Of a DNA stretch of 64,000 bases, positions 1 to 9,087 are shown piece by piece. The notes beneath the pieces were generated by a model. It did not search any database, was not told where the DNA came from, and saw only the letters and a list, made by a program, of their open reading frames with translations. The stretch is from Microvirga makkahensis (lineage in GTDB: Bacteria > Pseudomonadota > Alphaproteobacteria > Rhizobiales > Beijerinckiaceae): the NCBI RefSeq assembly GCF_009830105.1, contig NZ_WURB01000004.1, positions 1 to 64,000 on the forward strand, given 5' to 3'. The stretch's first letter is position 1. Each line of letters opens with the position of its first letter. The translations under genes were made by a program, and so were the position numbers.

Positions 1-1136
1 TCGGCCACCTGCGAGGACTGGCCCACCTGCGAGGCGATCTCGCGGATCGAGATGGAGAGCTCTTCCGTGGCGGCGGCCACCGTCTGCACGTTGGCCGAGG
101 TCTGCTGCGCCGCGGAGGAGACCGTCATAGTCTGCTGGCTGGTCTGGCCGGCCACGGCGCTCATCGACCGGGCGGTCGCCTCCATCTCGGTGGCGGCCGA
201 GGCCAGGCCCTGCGTGAGAGCCGACACCTGGGTCTCGAACCGCTGCGTGAGCTCGTCCAGAGCTTGCGCACGGCGCATCTTCGCCTGGTTCTCGGCCTCC
301 TGCTCGGCGGCGAGGCGGCGGGCCTCGATGGCATTATCCTTGAACACCTGGACGGCATTCGCCATCACGCCGATCTCGTCGCGGCGGGCCGTGCCCTCGA
401 CCGTCATGCTCAGATCGCCATCGGCGAGGCCGCGCATGTTGTCGACGAGTTTCTGAATCGGGCGGGAGATGCTGCGTCCCAGGCCGAAGGCGATGGCGAT
501 CAGAATGACGGCCGAGACGCCGACGAAGGCAAGGAACAGGTTCCGGTAGGTGGCGTTGAGGACGGCAAGGTCGTCGACGTACATGCCTGCCGCTACGACC
601 CATTCCCACTCAGGGACGGAGACGGCGTATACTGTCTTCGGAGACGGTACGGTTTCGTTCAGCTTCGGCCAGGAAAAGTTCACGAAGCCGCCGCCCTTCC
701 TGCCGGCTGCGACCTGCTCGCGGGTGACGTAGACTCCGTTGGCGTCCTTCACGTCAGAAAGGTTCTTGCCTTCGGTGTCCTTGTTGGGGTGCATGACAAC
801 GAAGTTGGTGTAATCGAGCACCACGAAGTAGTCGTTTCCGTTGTAGCGCATCGAGCGCAGGGAATCAGTCGCGCGCTTCTTCGCCTCCTCGACCGAAAGC
901 TCACCTTTCCTGGCGCGCTCCTGATAGCCCGCGATGAGAGTGGTGGCCGTCTGGGCGAGGCCCTTCAGCTCCGCGTGCTTCCGCTCGAGCAGGATGCTGG
1001 AGATCGTGAGCGATCCGTAAATGGCAAGCGCTATCAGCGCGAGAATGCCGAAGGCCATGCCGGCGTAGAAGCGGCCTGCAACTCCCATGAGGGCATTGGC
1101 CCATTTCGCACGGGCGGTAAAAGCGTTTTGAGACAT
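1..1136 (-). CDS. Methyl-accepting chemotaxis protein, C-terminus cut by window edge
   Basis: Inner-membrane chemoreceptor that would signal to CheA/CheW. I read it on the minus strand from an ATG at 1136; the frame stays open to position 1, giving about 378 residues without the C-terminus. Residues about 20-40 form a first membrane segment. A periplasmic single-Cache region follows, with a motif HPNKDTEGKNL typical of sCache_2 sensors, then a second membrane segment (about 190-210). A HAMP region with PIQKLVDNMRGLADGD comes next, and then the start of the Gln/Ala/Ser-rich coiled-coil signalling domain. The kinase-contacting hairpin tip lies off the window. The ligand is unknown; sCache_2 receptors often bind small carboxylates. 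The family call is secure. The gene is partial only because of the window boundary. Confidence 0.93.
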   Translation of the reverse strand, partial: MSQNAFTARAKWANALMGVAGRFYAGMAFGILALIALAIYGSLTISSILLERKHAELKGLAQTATTLIAGYQERARKGELSVEEAKKRATDSLRSMRYNGNDYFVVLDYTNFVVMHPNKDTEGKNLSDVKDANGVYVTREQVAAGRKGGGFVNFSWPKLNETVPSPKTVYAVSVPEWEWVVAAGMYVDDLAVLNATYRNLFLAFVGVSAVILIAIAFGLGRSISRPIQKLVDNMRGLADGDLSMTVEGTARRDEIGVMANAVQVFKDNAIEARRLAAEQEAENQAKMRRAQALDELTQRFETQVSALTQGLASAATEMEATARSMSAVAGQTSQQTMTVSSAAQQTSANVQTVAAATEELSISIREIASQVGQSSQVA

Positions 1137-1310
1137 CTCCATCCTCATCTTCGTGCCGCCAGCACCTGGCGCGCGCATCCGAAATTTGGCGGGGAAGTAA
1201 CCGGTGAGGCTTGCCTGGAAATGGCGGGGCCGATTCTCCCGCCGGACGCTCTGTTGTTTGAAGAGCGCACCGTTGGTGTGAATGACCGGTCCGCTTTCTG
1301 GCACGAAGCG

Positions 1311-2207
1311 CTAGAGAACGACGATTCCGGCGTGCTTCGCCTTATCATCGGGCTCCACGTGAATGGTGATGAGGGCATCCTCGATCTCGCCCTTCAGCGC
1401 GCGCTCCAGGCGGTCGCAGATGTCGTGCGCGTCCGTGACGCTCATTCCGCCGGGCACGACCAGATGGAAATCGATGAAGGTCATCTTGCCCGCGTGCCGC
1501 GTGCGCAGGTCGTGCGCCTCGATGGCGCCTTCCGCATTGACGGAGATGATCTCGCGCACCCGCGCGAGGGTCGCCTCGGGCAGGGCCTCGTCCATGAGGC
1601 CGCCGATGCTCTCCTTCATCAGGCCCCAGCCGGACCAGAGAATGTTGACCGCGACGAGAGCCGCGAGAATGGGATCGAGCCAGGCCCAACCGGTCCCGGG
1701 TACGAGCACGAGGCCGACGAGAACGCCCGCCGAGGTGAGCACGTCCGTCAGCAGATGACGCCCGTCGGCAGTGACGGCGGGCGAGCGCAGGCGACGGCCC
1801 TGGCGAATCAGCACCCAGGACCAGAAGCCGTTCACGACGGTTGCTGCCGCGTTGACGGCAAGGCCGAAGGCCGGGGCATCGAGCATCCTCGGCGAGAGGA
1901 GCCCGAAATAGGCTTCCCGCAGGATCATCAGCGCTGCCACGATGATCAGCACACCCTCGAGAACAGCGGAGAAATATTCCACCTTGTGGTGGCCGTAGGG
2001 ATGATTGGCGTCGGCGGGCGCTGCGCTCACCCGAACGGCCATGAAGGCCGCGATCGCCGTCACCACGTTGATGATGCTCTCCAGCGCGTCCGAATAGAGT
2101 GCGATGCTCCCCGTCAGGTGATAAGCGGCATATTTGAGCGCGAGGACGAGCGCTCCAACGAATATGCTGCCGATGGCAAGCTTTTGAATGCGACTCATGG
2201 CTGGCAT
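1311..2207 (-). CDS. Cation diffusion facilitator (CDF) family transporter
   Basis: Inner-membrane proton-coupled divalent metal exporter (Zn, Fe, Cd or Mn). The protein is about 298 residues, normal for FieF-like CDF proteins. Visible signatures are the first-helix run TGSIALYSDALESIINV, holding the metal-site Asp, then HPYGHHKVEYFS after helix 2. A second polar helix contains DGRHLLTDVLTS with His and Asp spaced as in the transport site. The C-terminal third is the cytoplasmic ferredoxin-like domain, with HDLRTRHAGKMTFIDFHL and a terminal HVEP. An upstream in-frame start at 2273 would add a basic leader that does not look native. I chose the ATG at 2207; one at 2198 is equally possible. No metalloregulator lies beside it, so the metal cannot be assigned. 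Confidence 0.9.
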   Translation of the reverse strand: MPAMSRIQKLAIGSIFVGALVLALKYAAYHLTGSIALYSDALESIINVVTAIAAFMAVRVSAAPADANHPYGHHKVEYFSAVLEGVLIIVAALMILREAYFGLLSPRMLDAPAFGLAVNAAATVVNGFWSWVLIRQGRRLRSPAVTADGRHLLTDVLTSAGVLVGLVLVPGTGWAWLDPILAALVAVNILWSGWGLMKESIGGLMDEALPEATLARVREIISVNAEGAIEAHDLRTRHAGKMTFIDFHLVVPGGMSVTDAHDICDRLERALKGEIEDALITIHVEPDDKAKHAGIVVL

Positions 2208-2311
2208 CGACAAACGGGACGGCAGGACGGGAGAGCCGCCGTTATAGTGACTGCGCCTCCGAGCGCAAGCCATTCATTTTACTTGCAATTCGCTCGCAAA
2301 AGCGAGCCGGG

Positions 2312-4288
2312 TCAGCGCAGCATCCCGCCGATCTTGCTCATGAGCGTGCGGTAGTAGCCGGCCAGGAAAGGAGAAAGCGACCGGCAGCGCACAACGAGGC
2401 CGAGCGCTTCGTTACGCCGTCCTTCGCGGAGGCTCTCGAGAGCCTCGGCATGAAGCCGCGAGAGTTCCGCGACCGCGGGATCCTGACGCTGCGAAGCGGG
2501 GGCCACGACGGTGAAGATGGCCGATTCCGTCGCGCGTCCGCGCACCGCGATGCGGTCGAGCTCGATCAGCACGTAATCGTCGCGCACGGCTGCGGCCGTC
2601 GCCGGGCCGAGGATCAGCGGGACGTTATATTCCTTGGACAGACTCTCCAGGCGCGAAGCGAGATTCACCGCATCGCCGAGCACCGAATAATCGTAGCGCC
2701 AGCGCGAGCCCACGTTGCCCACCACGCAATCGCCCGTGTTGATGCCGATGCCGACAGCGAATTGAGGGGCCCTCTCGCCTTCCTCCTGCCGCAGGGCGGC
2801 ATTCAACCGGGTGACGGCGTCCATCATGCGCATGGCCGCACGCACCGCGCGCCGCGGATGATCGGGGCTCGGCAGGGGGGCGTTCCAGAACGCCATGACG
2901 CAATCGCCCATGTACTTGTCGATGGTGCCGCCCTCCGCGAGCACCGCTTCGGAGAGGGGATCGAGCAGGCGGTTGATGAGCGCGGTCAGCCGCTCGGGCT
3001 GGTCCTTCAGGGACTCCGACAGGCTGGTGAAGCCGCGCACGTCGCAGAACAGAACCGAGAGGTTGCGTCGCTCCCCGCCGAGCCTGAGTGCGCCCGGATC
3101 GCGCGCGAGCTCCGCGACGAGATCGGGCGAGAGATAGCGCGAGAAGGCCTCCGACACCGCATGGCGCAACTGCCGCTCGCGGGCATAGTCCAGGCCGAAC
3201 CGCGTGCCGAACACCGCGAGCGCCGTGGCGGCGGGCAGGACGGGCGGCGCCCAGAGGCGCCCGAAGCGCAGCGCGAACCATGCGCCCGCGACGAGAAGGG
3301 CGACCATGAACAGGGCGGCGAGCCCGGTGCGCCAGGTCACGCCGCGGATGGACAGGGCCGCGGCCCCGAAGGCAGCCGCCACGAGCAGAGCCAGGACGGC
3401 CGGGCGCGGAACGGGGACGACGAAGAGATCGTGGCGCAGGTTGTCGAGGATCGTCGCCTGCACCTCCACTCCTGCGGTGAGTTCTCCCGTGGTCAGCGTA
3501 TAGGCCGTGGGGAAGGTATCGGGCGCGCCCGCATCGGCGGAGGTCGCGGCCTTGAGGCTCAGGCCCACGAGAACGATCTTGTCCCTGAAGCGTCCGGGCT
3601 GGAGAAACGTCTCCGGATCCAGAGCCTGGTAGTAGGAAACGGTCGGATAGGTGCGGGCGGGTCCGAAATATTGAATGAGGGCGCCCTCGGGTGGAGGCTC
3701 GGCCGGCTCCCCGGCAACACGCAGGATCTCGGCTGCGAATCCGTCGGGCTGAGTCGGCATCCGGCGCAGATACACATCGCCGTCGGGGGTGACGGAGGCG
3801 ACACCGGGAACAGCGCCCGCATCGAGAAACGGCTCGATCGGATTGACGCGCGTGACCTGAACGCCGTGATCGAGCTTCGTCGAGACATCGTCCGATGCGA
3901 GCACCACGTCCGGCCCGAGGATTGCCGCAAACCGCCTGTCGGCCTCCTCCGTCGAGGGCTCGGAAAAGATGATGTCGAAGGCAATGACCTTGGCGCCCGC
4001 CGCGCGCAGACGCTCGGCGAGCCGGGCGTGAAGCTCCCGCGGCCACGGCCAGCGCTGCCCGATCTCGGAGAAGGACGGCTCGTCGATCGCCACCACCTCC
4101 ACGCCGGCGACCCGAGGGCGTGGCGGCGCGACGATCGAGAGAATATCGAACACCTTCGCTTCGATCAGCCGGAAGGGGGGAAAGAAGACGAGCGGCGTCA
4201 GAAGAGCCGCGATCAGCCCCGCCATGACGAAGTGCCGCCGGAGCGGCTCTCCCGTCTGCATGCGCGCGGCCGGTGCGGGAGCGCCCAC
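2312..4288 (-). CDS. CHASE2-domain class III adenylate cyclase
   Basis: Membrane cyclase probably making cAMP in response to an extracytoplasmic cue. It has 658 residues: an N-terminal membrane segment (about 20-40), a periplasmic CHASE2 domain (about 45-320), a cluster of membrane helices (about 320-400) and a class III cyclase domain (about 410-590). The cyclase domain retains the metal-binding Asp in LFCDVRGFTS, the adenine-selecting Lys with the second Asp in DKYMGDCVMAFW, and the transition-state Asn/Arg in GDAVNLASRLES, so it should be active as an adenylate cyclase. A short helical tail follows. It starts (GTG) 2 nt after the stop of the FecR-TPR-barrel gene on the same strand, so the two are almost certainly co-transcribed and probably form one envelope-sensing unit. 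Confidence 0.92.
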   Translation of the reverse strand: MGAPAPAARMQTGEPLRRHFVMAGLIAALLTPLVFFPPFRLIEAKVFDILSIVAPPRPRVAGVEVVAIDEPSFSEIGQRWPWPRELHARLAERLRAAGAKVIAFDIIFSEPSTEEADRRFAAILGPDVVLASDDVSTKLDHGVQVTRVNPIEPFLDAGAVPGVASVTPDGDVYLRRMPTQPDGFAAEILRVAGEPAEPPPEGALIQYFGPARTYPTVSYYQALDPETFLQPGRFRDKIVLVGLSLKAATSADAGAPDTFPTAYTLTTGELTAGVEVQATILDNLRHDLFVVPVPRPAVLALLVAAAFGAAALSIRGVTWRTGLAALFMVALLVAGAWFALRFGRLWAPPVLPAATALAVFGTRFGLDYARERQLRHAVSEAFSRYLSPDLVAELARDPGALRLGGERRNLSVLFCDVRGFTSLSESLKDQPERLTALINRLLDPLSEAVLAEGGTIDKYMGDCVMAFWNAPLPSPDHPRRAVRAAMRMMDAVTRLNAALRQEEGERAPQFAVGIGINTGDCVVGNVGSRWRYDYSVLGDAVNLASRLESLSKEYNVPLILGPATAAAVRDDYVLIELDRIAVRGRATESAIFTVVAPASQRQDPAVAELSRLHAEALESLREGRRNEALGLVVRCRSLSPFLAGYYRTLMSKIGGMLR

Positions 4289-4290
4289 CC

Positions 4291-7200
4291 TTAGAACCGT
4301 GCCTTCACGCCGGCCGCGAAGGTGCGGCTCGGTCCGGGAATATTGGGCGCGACCTGGAATTCCTCTTCGAACATGTTGAGCACGCTCAGTTCCACCAGAA
4401 GCCGCCGATCCGGGGTTTCCCAGGTCAGGGAGGCATCCGCCGTCCAGTAATCGTCGAGCCTCGTGCCCGCGAGCTCGCCCGCGAAGTCGCCCACATAGGT
4501 GGCCGCCATGGTGAGCTTGATCCGGCTCGGGTGGACGAAGGTGACGCCCGCCCGCGCGAAATTGCCGGCGATCAGCGGCACGTCGCTGCCGCGCCCGGCG
4601 CCCGAGAGCACCTCCGTCGATTGGGTGCCGATGGTGCCGAACACGCCGATGCCGTGGGTGAGCCAGAGATTGGCGGTGGCGGACACCCGCTCGATGCGCG
4701 CCTTCTCGATGGCAATGCTGTCGAAGGTGTTCGGAATGCCGATATCGAGATTGTCAGCCTCCTGCCGCTGATACTCGAGGGCCGTGAACAGATAGGGCGA
4801 CCATTCCGCATCCCAGCGAAGGGCGAGCGTGTCGACTTGTCCGTCGAGGGCGATCGGCAGCGTGTTCGGCACGAGCCCCACGGTCGTGACGGGCGAGAGC
4901 GTATAGGCGAGCGGCATGAGGCCGTCGGTGCGATAGGCGGCGCGCAGCCAGTGGCCCTCGAAGGGCGAGATGCCGATTCCGATGCGCGGGGAGACCATGC
5001 TGTCGTCGCTGAAACCGGTGTCCAGGGCCGTGCGCTGGATCCCGGCCTGGGCCTCGAACCAGTCGGAAGGACGCCAGAACAGGTCGGCATAGAGGCGGCT
5101 CGCCTTGAACGTGGCGTCGGATTCCTCGTCGATGGGGATGGATGTGTACTCGCCGGTAGCGGTGTCGAAGAGGTAGGTCAGCCCCTCGGCGCTGCTGAGG
5201 GCGCGTCCGCGTTGCGCCTCGAAACCGTAGCGAAGGGTGAAGTCGTCGAATCCGATCGTGTGAGCCAGGGCTGCCGCCACGCCCTCCGTTCGGGTGCGCT
5301 CCCTTTGCTGTCCGCCCAGGATCAGGGTGGGGGAGAGCGTCAGGGCCAGATTCGAAAACCGATCGTCGACGACGCGTTGGCCGAAGACGGCTGCGGTCAG
5401 CACGTTCCTGTCGCTGAAGCTGTGGCTCCATCCGGCGCCGCCGAGCACGGAGGTCGCGTCCTGGGTGCCGTCGAAGAGTCGCGTGGGCGTGCGGATGCTT
5501 GCAATGCCCGGCGCCTGATCCGCCGCTGCTCCGAACAGCACGAACCGATCGGCCGCCGAAGGGGCAGAGCCGATGAAGAAGGCGCCATTGGTCGCTTCCT
5601 GCCTGTCGATGGTCGCGCCGTTCTCGGCCTGAGCGCGGTTTGCAGTCAGGGAGAAAGAAGTGGGAAGCGGCTCGTTGGAATAGCCCTGAACGGTCGCTTC
5701 CGCCTGCCAGCCCAAATGGCCGTCGCGGGACAGCAGGGTGCCGCCGATCTCGGCGTCGATGAAGGGGCGGCGGATGAGATCCAGGCGCCCGATGCGGCCG
5801 GAAACCGCGAGCGGGTCGAGGAACAGCCCCTGGAGCGTCAGGTTGAGGGCCGTCAGATCCGAGTCCACGCCCGTTTCGATGGTGGAGACGTCGGGCCGGG
5901 CCGTGAACAGGGTGGGCCGGTCGACGGCCGCCTGGTCGAAATAGCTCGAGGCGTTGAACGGGTCGAACACGCGGTCGCCGTAGAAACGCGACCACTCGTT
6001 CAGGTTCAGGAAGCGATAGGCCTGGGCCGGGTAGGAGCCGCCATCCTTGTTCACCGCGAGACCTGCGAAGTCGCCGCCGCGCTGACGGTAGCGGCGCAGG
6101 GTCTCGCGGGCGGCGAGAACCGCCTGGTCCGCCTGATACTGATCGATGGCGATCGCCGTGCGTGCGCTCGAGACCACGGGATCGTTGGGGTCGAGGCGGT
6201 CCGCATTGTCGAGGGCCTGGTCCGCGAGCTCCTCGTCGCCGTTCTGGTAATAGGCGGCCGCCGCCATGAGCAGGCCCTGGGACCAGGCCGGATTGGCGGC
6301 CGAGCCGGCGAGAATGGCCTCGATCGCCCTGTCGGTTTCACCCTTCTGCAGGAGGTAGCGGCCGCGGGCCACATAGGCGACATGAAAGCCGGGATCGAGG
6401 GCGAGCGCCCTGTCGATCAGGGCGCCCGCTTCCTCGACGCGGTTCTGATCGAGCAGAAGGATCGCGAGATTGGCGTAGGAGACGGGGCTTCCCGGATCTT
6501 CCGCGATGGCCCGGCGCAGGGCTTCTTCCGCGGCCAGGGGCCGGTCGCGGTCGGATTCGAAGAGGCCGAGGCTGTTCCAGATCCCGGAATTGCCCGGCGC
6601 AACGGCGGCGGCCTTGCGCAGGGACTCGACGGCGGCATTCACCTCGCCGTCGATATCGCCCCGGATGTTGCTGTCGGCGGCGATGACTTCCGGATCCTCG
6701 GGGTCGATGGCTTTCGCCCGGGCAATGGAGGCGCGCATCTCCTCGCGCCGGTTCAGGGCATAGGAGACCTGTGCCGACATCACCGCGATACGGACGTCGT
6801 TCGGGAAGCGCCGTTCCGCGGCCTTCAGCACCTCGGATGCCGCATTGAGGTCCTGGCGGAAGGCCACTACATAGGCATGGGCCAACGCGGCAAGCGGGTC
6901 ATGGGCGGATCCCTTGGGCTCCGGATACACGCGTTTCGGATCGGCGAGCGACCGGGCGATGTAGCGCCCGTAAGCGGCGATGGTCCGCCGCTTCGCGTCG
7001 ACCCCGCGCTCGGCCCTGCCAAAGAGTTCGGCCGCCTCCGACCAGCGGTGCTGCGATCCGAGCAGGGTGGCCTCAACCAGATCGGCGCGGGCGCGCTGCG
7101 CGGCACTCAGGCCCTTGGCGCGCGCTTCCGCAAGCGCCTGCGCGGCCACCGCGCGGCCGTCGAGAACGAGGGCCGTCTCGGCAAGGCTCAGCCAGTCCTC

Positions 7201-7926
7201 CGCGCTACGGCTCTCGGGCGGTATGCCCGCAATCCGCGCGCGCTCGGCCCGTAGGACCGGGCCGCTCAGCGGCGAGACCGGCATCGAGGAGAACGTATCC
7301 CGCAGGCTCAAATAGAAGAGCATCTGCTCCCGGTCTTCGGAATTCGTGAGCACGAACTTCGTCGGCGCCTGCCCGATGGAGGCCACCGCGCCTTCGCCCT
7401 GGCGCACGGTGACTGAGCCTTGTGCATTGCGCAGCTCCACGACGCCTTCGAGCACCACGAGGGAGGTGCGCCCGCCTTCGACGGACAGCGCCCAGTCGGT
7501 GCCGCGGATAGCGGCCACCGCGGCGGGGGTCTTCACGTCGACGCCCGATCCGCCGCGCGCGGCGCGCGCCCAGATGCTGCCTGCGTCGAGACTGAGCGCG
7601 GTCGTGCCGCTGCCGGCGCCCGCCACGTCGTTCACGGTCAAGGTGGAGTTGCGGCCGACGCGGATCTGGGTCCGGTCCGCGAACAGGATCGCCAGATTGC
7701 CGATGGCATTGGTGCGCAACACGTCGCCGCCGATGACATCCTGCCGAATCTGCGCCGCCCGCCAGAGATCCTCGCGAACGAAGCGCATTTCCTCGCCGCC
7801 CTTGGCCGCCACGATCGAGCCCACGGGGGGAAGCGGCCTGGGAATGGGTGACTGCGCATGAGCCTCCGCCAAGCACAGGCAGAGGGAGCTTGCGGCAGCT
7901 AGAAGCCGAAAGGGATGGGCAGCCAT
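4291..7926 (-). CDS. FecR-domain, TPR and outer-membrane beta-barrel fusion protein
   Basis: A 1211-residue envelope protein of unknown role. Residues 1-24 are a signal peptide ending AEAHA. About 30-165 is a FecR-type domain, with the features GDVLRTN, ILFADRTQIRVG and AVAAIRGTDW. About 220-650 holds TPR-like helical repeats. About 690-1211 is rich in alternating aromatic/polar strands and ends in Phe, as beta-barrel outer-membrane proteins do. FecR domains usually act with iron-responsive sigma factors, but no sigma factor or TonB-plug signature is seen here. The next gene, 2 nt downstream, is a CHASE2 adenylate cyclase. The inference is an outer-membrane or periplasmic sensor or assembly feeding the cyclase. 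The domain calls for FecR and TPR are firm; the barrel is inferred from composition and the terminal Phe. Confidence 0.85.
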   Translation of the reverse strand: MAAHPFRLLAAASSLCLCLAEAHAQSPIPRPLPPVGSIVAAKGGEEMRFVREDLWRAAQIRQDVIGGDVLRTNAIGNLAILFADRTQIRVGRNSTLTVNDVAGAGSGTTALSLDAGSIWARAARGGSGVDVKTPAAVAAIRGTDWALSVEGGRTSLVVLEGVVELRNAQGSVTVRQGEGAVASIGQAPTKFVLTNSEDREQMLFYLSLRDTFSSMPVSPLSGPVLRAERARIAGIPPESRSAEDWLSLAETALVLDGRAVAAQALAEARAKGLSAAQRARADLVEATLLGSQHRWSEAAELFGRAERGVDAKRRTIAAYGRYIARSLADPKRVYPEPKGSAHDPLAALAHAYVVAFRQDLNAASEVLKAAERRFPNDVRIAVMSAQVSYALNRREEMRASIARAKAIDPEDPEVIAADSNIRGDIDGEVNAAVESLRKAAAVAPGNSGIWNSLGLFESDRDRPLAAEEALRRAIAEDPGSPVSYANLAILLLDQNRVEEAGALIDRALALDPGFHVAYVARGRYLLQKGETDRAIEAILAGSAANPAWSQGLLMAAAAYYQNGDEELADQALDNADRLDPNDPVVSSARTAIAIDQYQADQAVLAARETLRRYRQRGGDFAGLAVNKDGGSYPAQAYRFLNLNEWSRFYGDRVFDPFNASSYFDQAAVDRPTLFTARPDVSTIETGVDSDLTALNLTLQGLFLDPLAVSGRIGRLDLIRRPFIDAEIGGTLLSRDGHLGWQAEATVQGYSNEPLPTSFSLTANRAQAENGATIDRQEATNGAFFIGSAPSAADRFVLFGAAADQAPGIASIRTPTRLFDGTQDATSVLGGAGWSHSFSDRNVLTAAVFGQRVVDDRFSNLALTLSPTLILGGQQRERTRTEGVAAALAHTIGFDDFTLRYGFEAQRGRALSSAEGLTYLFDTATGEYTSIPIDEESDATFKASRLYADLFWRPSDWFEAQAGIQRTALDTGFSDDSMVSPRIGIGISPFEGHWLRAAYRTDGLMPLAYTLSPVTTVGLVPNTLPIALDGQVDTLALRWDAEWSPYLFTALEYQRQEADNLDIGIPNTFDSIAIEKARIERVSATANLWLTHGIGVFGTIGTQSTEVLSGAGRGSDVPLIAGNFARAGVTFVHPSRIKLTMAATYVGDFAGELAGTRLDDYWTADASLTWETPDRRLLVELSVLNMFEEEFQVAPNIPGPSRTFAAGVKARF

Positions 7927-8107
7927 GATGTCTTCTGTGATAACGTGTCCTGATCCTGCAAATTCAAGCTTAGCAGGTATGCGGCAGGATCAAAGCCAAA
8001 TCAGACAGCATGGTCTGTGCTCAAAAGCACATGACCCATTCCCTTAGGAAAGGGGCTTGCCCTTAGGAGAGAGATCCGGAACGTCGCAGGACCAGGCCGG
8101 GCGGGCC

Positions 8108-8500
8108 TCAGGACGCGACCGTGCGCCGGGCCATGATCAGCTTCTGCTTCAGATCGTTTTGAGCGAAGGGCTTCTGGAGGACCGGGCGGTCGCGGAAGGA
8201 GTCCCGGATGCCTGCGCTGCCGTACCCTGTCGAGAAGACGAAGGGGATCGAGCGCTGGGCCAGGGCCTCGGCCACGGGATAGATGGGCTCGCCCGCGACG
8301 TTCACGTCGAGAATGGCCAGATCCACCTGCTCCCGGGCGACCGCGTCCAGGGCCGCGGAAAGCCGCGCGGCCGGGCCGATCACTTCGCAGCCGAAATCGA
8401 GCAGCATGTCTTCCAGCAGAAGGGAGATCGCTGCTTCGTCTTCCACTACGAGGATACGCAGGCCGTTCAGATCTCCGTCGCTCGTCACGCTATCGGTCAC
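8108..8500 (-). CDS. Single-domain response regulator
   Basis: A 130-residue stand-alone receiver. The fold markers are visible: acidic pair in ILVVEDEAAIS, phosphoacceptor Asp in LAILDVNVAGE, Thr/Ser position in FVFSTGYGSAG and the conserved Lys in VLQKPFAQND. There is no output domain, so it would act by protein contact or as a phosphate sink. It starts with GTG preceded by AAGGAAAG. No partner kinase is adjacent. The closely spaced HWE kinases at 19-22 kb are possible partners, because HWE/HisKA_2 kinases often pair with such receivers, but that is conjecture. Confidence 0.9.
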   Translation of the reverse strand: MTDSVTSDGDLNGLRILVVEDEAAISLLLEDMLLDFGCEVIGPAARLSAALDAVAREQVDLAILDVNVAGEPIYPVAEALAQRSIPFVFSTGYGSAGIRDSFRDRPVLQKPFAQNDLKQKLIMARRTVAS

Positions 8501-9087
8501 GTCTTTAACTTTCCTTCACGCCAGGGCCGCATGATCGGCCTTCGCTGCACCGGATCCCGTTCCGAGTGCCTGCGAAAGCCATGCCGGGAATCAGAGGGTT
8601 CTATCATTCTTGCATGGGGTGCAAAAGCCGACGGCAACCCTTCGGAGCTCCAAAGCTTTATCATTGCGTTGATCTTAGAGCAGCCTCCTGCACTTGCCTA
8701 GGACCCGAAAGGCCTGGACTGGTTGGATATTATCGCGGCGAGGTCCAGGCCCGCCACGGCTTTCGTGCGACTCTTCGCCTTAGCTCCGGCTGGGGCCTTC
8801 CCAAGGCTTCAGGCCGGGCTCGGCACCGGTCCTGCGGGATGATCGCTTCAAAGCCGATGCCCCCTCTGATAGAAAGCGTCTTCGGAGCGGAAAACCGGGG
8901 CCACTTAGCGCTGACGCGGCCCTTCGGGTCCGTACGATGCGCTGACGGGGTCGCGACCATCGCCCTGAGCCTTGCGCGGATCCGGTTTCTTCCTGAATAA
9001 TCCCCCTCATGTTCAGTCGATCCGTACCCGAGTCCGCTCTCCGCCATCCGCTGCAAACTCCCAAGCCCGTGCCGCCGGAGCGGGGCC
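8501..9087. other. Intergenic region with a degenerate palindromic repeat
   Basis: No convincing gene is visible; the open frames here have no recognisable composition or family. Around 8870-8945 lies a degraded copy of the dispersed palindromic element also seen near 35.7 and 41.8 kb. The rest probably holds the divergent promoters of the receiver gene and the amidotransferase gene. Confidence 0.6.
8871..8945. repeat. Dispersed palindromic element, degenerate copy
   Basis: Contains GGAGCGGAAAACCGG followed by CCACTT, then a GC-rich stretch ending in ACGATGCGCT. The first part matches the element at about 41.84-41.87 kb with a few differences. Intergenic palindromes with this AAAACCGG/CCACTT core are common in Methylobacterium-like genomes. 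Confidence 0.5.

Noticed and set aside
264..2354. Long plus-strand open frame (about 696 codons) across the chemoreceptor and CDF genes
   Set aside because: It is antisense to two clearly recognised genes. Its translation is His/Arg/Asp-rich with no domain and reflects GC-rich third positions.
4273..7254. Plus-strand open frame of 993 codons opposite the FecR-TPR-barrel gene
   Set aside because: Shadow frame: no ribosome site, no domain, composition typical of antisense GC-rich coding DNA.
8566..9000. Small plus-strand frame in the receiver-amidotransferase gap
   Set aside because: No ribosome site, and it spans the degenerate palindromic repeat. The composition does not look like protein.
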